A stretch of 10,503 bases of DNA, from the NCBI GenBank assembly GCA_938041725.1, contig CALISX010000152.1, positions 1-10,503 on the forward strand, in the 5' to 3' direction. The position numbers and the translations under genes were made by a program. Within the stretch, counting starts at the first letter, position 1. Every line of letters starts with the position of its first letter. Below, piece after piece: positions 6,861 to 10,503 of the stretch. The DNA is from an uncultured Lachnoanaerobaculum sp. Its GTDB lineage: Bacteria; Bacillota; Clostridia; Lachnospirales; Lachnospiraceae. The notes beneath the pieces were generated by a model, which saw nothing but the letters and a program-made list of their open reading frames with translations, made no database searches and was not told the DNA's origin.

Positions 6861-7402
6861 TTACAATCGGATTTTTAGAACTGAACAGTATTGCCAGGGG
6901 GGTTTTGGCTGCAGATATGATGTTAAAGGCCGCAGAGATCAAGCTGGTGTATGCCCGGCCCAGCTGCCCCGGAAAATATCAGATTTTAATCACCGGGGAG
7001 GTTTCCGCTGTAGAATCCGCCATGCAGGCCGGGGAGGAAACCGCCCCCAAAAACCTGGTGGACCGGCTGGTGATCCCCAGAGTTCATCCCCAGGTGATTG
7101 AAGCCATTAACATGTCCTGCGCCCCCTCCCAGTTAAAATCCCTGGGGGTTTTGGAATTTTTCTCCGTGGCTGCTGCTGTTACAGCAGCAGATGCCGCCGT
7201 AAAGGCCGCCGGCATCACCTTGATTGAAATCCGTCTGGGCACCGGTATTGGAGGCAAGTCCTTTGTTACCTTCACCGGGGATGTGAGCGCTGTGGAGGCC
7301 AGCACCAAGGCCGCCAAGCAGGCTGTTTTGGGAAGCGCTGCTTTGGTGGATGCAGTGGTGATCCCCCATCCGGACAAGGGCTTGTACTCCAGTCTGCTGT
7401 AA
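6857..7402 (+). CDS. pduT: PduT-type trimeric (BMC-T) shell protein with Fe-S pore cysteine
   Basis: This 181-residue protein has two tandem BMC domains (about 1-85 and 95-181) and fits PduT: GFLELNSIARG at the N-terminus, VYARPSCPGKY at 31-41, GVLEFFSVAAAV at 97-108 and a C-terminal VIPHPDKGLYS. Cys37 aligns with Salmonella PduT Cys38, which from each of three subunits holds a [4Fe-4S] cluster in the trimer's central pore. That cluster is thought to move electrons through the shell and to partner with PduS. The ATG overlaps the pduS stop as ATGA and has AGGAGG just upstream. The next gene starts 11 bases after its stop, so all three plus-strand genes form one tight operon. The call is firm. 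Confidence 0.93.
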   Translation: MITIGFLELNSIARGVLAADMMLKAAEIKLVYARPSCPGKYQILITGEVSAVESAMQAGEETAPKNLVDRLVIPRVHPQVIEAINMSCAPSQLKSLGVLEFFSVAAAVTAADAAVKAAGITLIEIRLGTGIGGKSFVTFTGDVSAVEASTKAAKQAVLGSAALVDAVVIPHPDKGLYSSLL

Positions 7403-7413
7403 AGGAGGCAATC

Positions 7414-7890
7414 ATGGAACATAAACAAAATACAGAAAATCAGGAAGCCAGAGAACTGGCCGCTGCCCTGCGGGATCTATTCCAAAAGCAAAGCCTTACC
7501 CTCAGCCAGGCCCGCCGTCTTTTGGAACGGGCCAGAGAAAAAGCAGGAGAGATGAAAGTTCCCATGGTGATTACCGTGGTGGACGAAGGGGGCAATCTGG
7601 TGGCCCTGGAGAGAATGGACGGAGCCCTTTTGGCCAGCATTGCCATCTCCCAGGCCAAGGCCTACACCGCCGCCGCCCTGCGGACCTCCACCAGCTCCCT
7701 GGAACAAAAAACCCTCCCGGGAAAAGAGCTTTTCGGTCTCCATGGTTTTTTAGGGGATACCATTTGCTTTTTGGGAGGAGGCCTGCCTATTGTAAAAAAC
7801 GGATTTTGCGTAGGGGGCATAGGAGTATCCGGGGGCAGCGTTCCCCAGGATGAAGCTGTGGCCGCCTATGCCCTGCAGGAGCTGCCATAG
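7414..7890 (+). CDS. GlcG/HbpS-family protein (PduO C-terminal domain type) with N-terminal helix
   Basis: This 158-residue protein matches the GlcG/HbpS fold, found alone or as the C-terminal domain of PduO; some members bind haem or cobalamin. Family signatures are LTLSQARRLLERAREKA at 28-44, VDEGGNLVALERMDGA at 56-71, GGGLPI at 121-126 and GGIGVSGGSVPQDEAVA at 134-150. The N-terminal ATP:cob(I)alamin adenosyltransferase domain of full PduO is absent, which fits a B12-independent pathway. Ahead of the fold are about 27 extra residues with a predicted amphipathic helix (EARELAAALRDLFQK, 11-25), possibly an encapsulation signal. The ATG follows AGGAGG by 6 bases. It is the last gene before a strong hairpin. 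Its ligand and role here are unknown. Confidence 0.86.
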   Translation: MEHKQNTENQEARELAAALRDLFQKQSLTLSQARRLLERAREKAGEMKVPMVITVVDEGGNLVALERMDGALLASIAISQAKAYTAAALRTSTSSLEQKTLPGKELFGLHGFLGDTICFLGGGLPIVKNGFCVGGIGVSGGSVPQDEAVAAYALQELP

Positions 7891-7897
7891 CTTCAAA

Positions 7898-7928
7898 CCC
7901 CCCCTCTGTTTTAGAAGCAGAGGGGGGG
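7898..7928. terminator. Strong hairpin between converging genes (likely bidirectional terminator)
   Basis: CCCCCCCTCTG and CAGAGGGGGGG form a perfect 11-bp stem with a 9-base loop, 7 bases after the stop of the last plus-strand operon gene and 12 bases beyond the stop of the minus-strand membrane gene. The U-tract is weak on both sides (a short TTT on the minus side, AT-rich sequence on the plus side), so termination is likely but may not be purely intrinsic. Confidence 0.75.
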
Positions 7929-7940
7929 TAGTGCTGAATA

Positions 7941-8825
7941 TTATATTTTAATCAATCCGCATCCGAACAGCACATTTAAAACAAAGGTCATTACAAAGAT
8001 GGTAAAGGCCGGAGGGTCTATATGGGTATCGCAGTGACTGTTAAAGGTTTTTCCTACAAAATCTCCGAATACAGCAGCCAGTATGCCGAACACACATCCC
8101 ATTACCGGATTATGGGAAAGCACCACCGCCAGTGCAGAAATCAATGCAATATGGTGGGTGGCTGGAGTGGCAAAACCGGTTTGGGTAAAAATCAATGACA
8201 CAGCAGCAATGCCGAAGCAAAGCACAGGGTAGCCTCCAAGCACCGCATCCGGTGCTCCGCCATGAAGCAAAACCGCATACACAAATCCCACTCCCGTTCC
8301 CAGGCCCAATCCCAGGATGATGTTGCAGGCCAGTTCCTTTCCCAAACCCAGAAAGATCTTTTTTTCTCCCTGGGGAGGAGTTCCCAGCAGCCCCGTTTTT
8401 CCAAACACCAGTCTGGCCACCAGGGCGGATACGATGACTGTAAATCCGGGGATGTCTGTATTTAAACAAAAAATGCTTCCCACAAAATAGTGCACCACAA
8501 AGCCTAAGATTCCAAACAGGCCTCCCACCAACAGGGTCATGGGATCCTTCAGTCCAAAAAGACTGGATAAAATATCGCAGCCGGAGTCAAGCTTTTTGGT
8601 ACGGCCTGCATAGGCTGCTGCTGCCACCCCTCCTGCAAAGGCAATATGGGGTCCCAAATAGGATCCAAAGGCCACATAGCCCACAGTCATATCCGTGCCC
8701 CCCGCCATGGCAGAGGTGGCCCCCACAATGGCAATCAGCCCCGTCAAAATAAACACCGGAAGGGCACCCATATATGCCCCCAGTACACCGCCTCCAAAAG
8801 CAGCCACCAACGCAAATAAATCCAT
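7941..8825 (-). CDS. Polytopic membrane protein, putative permease, family not recognised
   Basis: This 294-residue, Gly/Ala-rich protein has about 8-9 hydrophobic stretches: roughly 3-38 (perhaps two), 46-74, 96-120, 125-141, 165-187, 197-236 (two), 241-258 and 272-290. It is therefore an integral membrane protein, probably a transporter or permease. Possible functional motifs are GSYLGPHIAF (54-63), TPATHHIAL (220-228) and SHCDTHIDPPAF (263-274). These polar, His-rich patches between membrane segments could line a substrate path. I do not recognise the family. I chose the ATG at 8825 because a purine-rich AGGGAGAG site precedes it and the first membrane segment then starts at once; an ATG at 8915 adds a basic 30-residue leader that looks like non-coding sequence. 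Its position between the Pdu-like operon and ackA suggests uptake of the diol or export of an acid or alcohol product, by inference only. Confidence 0.8.
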   Translation of the reverse strand: MDLFALVAAFGGGVLGAYMGALPVFILTGLIAIVGATSAMAGGTDMTVGYVAFGSYLGPHIAFAGGVAAAAYAGRTKKLDSGCDILSSLFGLKDPMTLLVGGLFGILGFVVHYFVGSIFCLNTDIPGFTVIVSALVARLVFGKTGLLGTPPQGEKKIFLGLGKELACNIILGLGLGTGVGFVYAVLLHGGAPDAVLGGYPVLCFGIAAVSLIFTQTGFATPATHHIALISALAVVLSHNPVMGCVFGILAAVFGDFVGKTFNSHCDTHIDPPAFTIFVMTFVLNVLFGCGLIKI

Positions 8826-9023
8826 ACTTCTCTCCCTTCTCTTACATACTGTGGTGATTCGCCAACCAGCAAATCCGATCCGTTTCCTATGCTGTACCAC
8901 GTCTCTTGCACCCATTCAGTTTATCATCTCAAAGGGAAGAATGGCTTGTTCTATTCATGCGAAAAATCTATATTTTCCAGATATATTACTGTAATTCTAT
9001 TTATATTTTTTAACAGTAAAAAG

Positions 9024-9054
9024 GGTATCTATGTCTGTAAATTACATAGATACC
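9024..9054 (-). terminator. Rho-independent terminator of ackA
   Basis: GGTATCTATGT and ACATAGATACC form a perfect 11-bp stem with a 9-base loop. On the minus strand it is followed by CTTTTTA, and on the plus strand by ATTTTTT, so it could work in both directions. It lies just beyond the acetate kinase stop and should separate ackA from the downstream membrane-protein gene. Confidence 0.85.
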
Positions 9055-9062
9055 ATTTTTTA

Positions 9063-10259
9063 CTATTGATTATTTACTATTTCTGCTGTTTCTCTGGCAA
9101 TGGCCAGTTCCTCATTGGTAGGAATCACCAGCACCTTCACCTTGGAGTCCTTCGTGGAAATAATCCCCTCTCCTCCCTTGGCATTGGCCTCCTCATCCAG
9201 CTGGATCCCCAAAAATCCCAGGTAGTCGCATACATCCCGGCGCACTGCAGCATCATTTTCTCCTACCCCTGCAGTAAACACCACAGCGTCGATCCCCTTC
9301 ATGGCGGCGGCATAGCTTCCAATATACTTTGCCACATGGTATACAAAGGTATCCAGGGCCATCTGTGCCCTTTCATCTCCCTTATGGGCTGCCGCTTCCA
9401 CATCCCGGAAATCACTGGATACACCGGATATACCGTAGATTCCCGATTCCTTGTTCAGCATGGTCAGCATTCTGTCAATATCTGCATGCTCCTTGTGCAT
9501 CAAAAACTGCAGTACTCCCACATCCAAATCGCCGCTTCTGGTTCCCATAATCAGCCCCTCCAGAGGAGTCAGTCCCATACTGGTATCCACAGACTTTCCA
9601 TGAAGTACAGCAGAGATACTGGAGCCATTGCCCAGGTGGCAGACCACGGTTTTCAAGGACTCACAGGGAACCCCCAGAACTTCTGCTGCCCGCTTGGATA
9701 CAAAGCTGTGGCTGGTGCCATGGAATCCGTATTTTCTCACCTTATATTTCTCATACACATGGTAGGGCAGGGCATAGAGCCAGGCCTTCACTGGCATGGT
9801 CTGGTGGAAGGCCGTATCAAACACCGCCACCATAGGCGTTCCCGGCATCAGCTCCTGGCAAGCCCGAATTCCCACTAAATTGCTGGGATTATGCAGGGGC
9901 GCCAAATCGCTGCATTCCTCAATGACCTTCAGCACCTGGGGTGTAATCAAGGTGGGGGCTGTAAAGCTCTCTCCTCCATGAACCACCCGGTGACCCACGG
10001 CCCCGATCTCCTCCGGCCCCTTAATCACTCCGGTTTCCTTGTCCATCAAGGTGTTCATCACCAGCTGCACCGCCTGGGTATGACTGGGCATGGGTGATTC
10101 AATCACCTTTTTTTCCCTTCCCGGCACCGAAAACGTAAGGAGGCTTCCCTCCATCCCGATGCGCTCGCAAAGACCCTTGGCCAGCACCTTCTCAGACTCC
10201 GAGTCAATCAGCTGAAACTTTAACGAGGAACTGCCGCAATTAATTACCAAAATATTCAT
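9063..10259 (-). CDS. ackA: Acetate kinase (may also act as propionate kinase)
   Basis: This 398-residue cytoplasmic enzyme makes ATP and acetate from acetyl phosphate and ADP; members often accept propionyl phosphate too, as PduW does in Pdu systems. It is full length and all well-known catalytic residues stand at the same numbers as in Methanosarcina AckA: Asn7 (NCGSSSLKF), Arg91 (GHRVVHGGE), Asp148 ([11 protein letters not shown]), His180 (GFHGTSH), Arg241 (GTRSGDLD) and Glu384 (PTNEELAIA). The ATG at 10259 is preceded by AAAAGGAGAG. It has its own promoter and terminator and is thus probably a separate transcription unit. A phosphotransacetylase gene, a common partner, is not seen downstream; it could lie upstream beyond the right edge or elsewhere. 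The call is firm; propionate use is inferred from context. Confidence 0.97.
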   Translation of the reverse strand: MNILVINCGSSSLKFQLIDSESEKVLAKGLCERIGMEGSLLTFSVPGREKKVIESPMPSHTQAVQLVMNTLMDKETGVIKGPEEIGAVGHRVVHGGESFTAPTLITPQVLKVIEECSDLAPLHNPSNLVGIRACQELMPGTPMVAVFDTAFHQTMPVKAWLYALPYHVYEKYKVRKYGFHGTSHSFVSKRAAEVLGVPCESLKTVVCHLGNGSSISAVLHGKSVDTSMGLTPLEGLIMGTRSGDLDVGVLQFLMHKEHADIDRMLTMLNKESGIYGISGVSSDFRDVEAAAHKGDERAQMALDTFVYHVAKYIGSYAAAMKGIDAVVFTAGVGENDAAVRRDVCDYLGFLGIQLDEEANAKGGEGIISTKDSKVKVLVIPTNEELAIARETAEIVNNQ

Positions 10260-10324
10260 ACTTCTCTCCTTTTAAATTTCATACCAGTCTTAGCGCCACG
10301 CACTGTATAAGCATGCGTTACTCT

Positions 10325-10352
10325 GTTGTATTTTGATTTCCAAAATCACAAC
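10325..10352. repeat. Palindromic region downstream of the ackA -10, candidate operator
   Basis: A perfect TGATTT-CCA-AAATCA inverted repeat (10334-10348) lies within a wider region bounded by GTTGT and ACAAC arms (10325-10352). It begins about 12 bases after the ackA extended -10 and so falls near or just inside the transcript start, where a repressor would block transcription. Confidence 0.45.
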
Positions 10353-10363
10353 AATTTTCTTCT

Positions 10364-10372
10364 ATTCTACCA
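10364..10372 (-). promoter_or_regulatory. Extended -10 promoter element for ackA
   Basis: The minus strand reads TGGTAGAAT here, that is an extended TG-N motif followed by TAGAAT (five of six matches to TATAAT). No good -35 is seen, which is common for extended -10 promoters. Transcription would start near 10357, giving a leader of about 97 bases. Confidence 0.5.
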
Positions 10373-10450
10373 TGGATTTGAAAAAAGGCATAGTATTATT
10401 TATATTAAATACCGGTAAATATCAAAACCATATTGTGGACTTTACTGCAT

Positions 10451-10503
10451 AAGTCCCTGACCGGCGGCCAAGGGGACGGGTATGCTCGCATACACGGCCA
10501 CTT
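10451..10503. other. GC-rich foldable element at the right edge
   Basis: This stretch is much richer in GC than the AT-rich ackA upstream region next to it. It contains a perfect hairpin GTATGC-TC-GCATAC (10480-10493), a GTCCC/GGGAC pair (10453-10457 with 10473-10477), two GGCC copies, and outer AAGT/ACTT ends. It may be part of an intergenic repeat or a structured RNA or terminator belonging to the next gene. The element is cut by the window edge, so its nature is unresolved. Confidence 0.4.

Noticed and set aside
8849..8855. CTGTGGT copy upstream of the membrane-protein gene, resembling one arm of the 5306-5329 repeat
   Set aside because: There is no properly spaced partner arm, and a 7-9 base match is expected by chance in a window this size.
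8826..8915. 30-codon N-terminal extension of the membrane protein
   Set aside because: The extension is basic and lacks a family-like or signal sequence. The ATG at 8825 has a better ribosome binding site and starts directly with a membrane segment.
8889..9878. 329-codon open frame on the plus strand
   Set aside because: It is mostly antisense to ackA, which has every catalytic residue, and it runs through the ackA terminator. There is no domain signal.
1..10503. CRISPR arrays, tRNA or rRNA genes, transposases, cobalamin riboswitch
   Set aside because: No spaced direct repeats, transposase motifs, tRNA-like cloverleaf, rRNA or B12-box sequence was seen.

Overview
The window holds much of a bacterial microcompartment (BMC) locus of the glycyl-radical-enzyme type (GRM). 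It encodes a B12-independent diol dehydratase, most likely for 1,2-propanediol or glycerol, with its radical-SAM activase, shell proteins, a Pdu-like electron-transfer module, a membrane protein and acetate kinase. Strong AGGAGG-type ribosome binding sites, oxygen-sensitive radical chemistry and close protein similarity to the Clostridium butyricum glycerol dehydratase pair point to an anaerobic Firmicute, probably a gut Clostridia/Lachnospiraceae member. That placement is inferred from recalled sequences, not from a search.

Layout. (1) Positions 1-5241, minus strand, read right to left: a DJ-1/PfpI protein, the glycyl radical dehydratase (855 aa), its activase, a PduB-type trimeric shell protein, and the first 34 codons of a PduA/PduJ-type hexameric shell protein that runs off the left edge. 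(2) Positions 5242-5498: a divergent control region with a good plus-strand promoter and two inverted repeats. (3) Positions 5499-7890, plus strand: pduS, pduT and a GlcG/PduO-C-like gene, closed by a strong hairpin. (4) Positions 7941-8825, minus strand: a polytopic membrane protein of unrecognised family. (5) Positions 9063-10259, minus strand: acetate kinase, with a clear terminator downstream and an extended -10 promoter upstream. (6) The right end has a GC-rich, foldable element cut by the window edge.

How the parts could work together: the activase installs the glycyl radical on Gly830 of the dehydratase, which turns a diol into an aldehyde inside a protein shell (PduB, PduA/J-like and PduT proteins). 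PduS and the Fe-S-bearing PduT could pass electrons across the shell for cofactor recycling. Acetate kinase could make ATP from the acyl-phosphate end product. Aldehyde dehydrogenase, alcohol dehydrogenase, phosphotransacylase and any sugar-phosphate aldolase are not in the window; they may lie to the left, where the minus-strand operon continues.

The most notable points are: a 67-residue insertion in the dehydratase carrying an amphipathic helix that resembles an internal encapsulation peptide; a ferredoxin cluster in the activase that lacks one expected cysteine (Asn92); cobalamin-associated Pdu functions (PduS, PduO-C) kept in a B12-independent locus; and unassigned palindromes at the divergent and ackA promoters.
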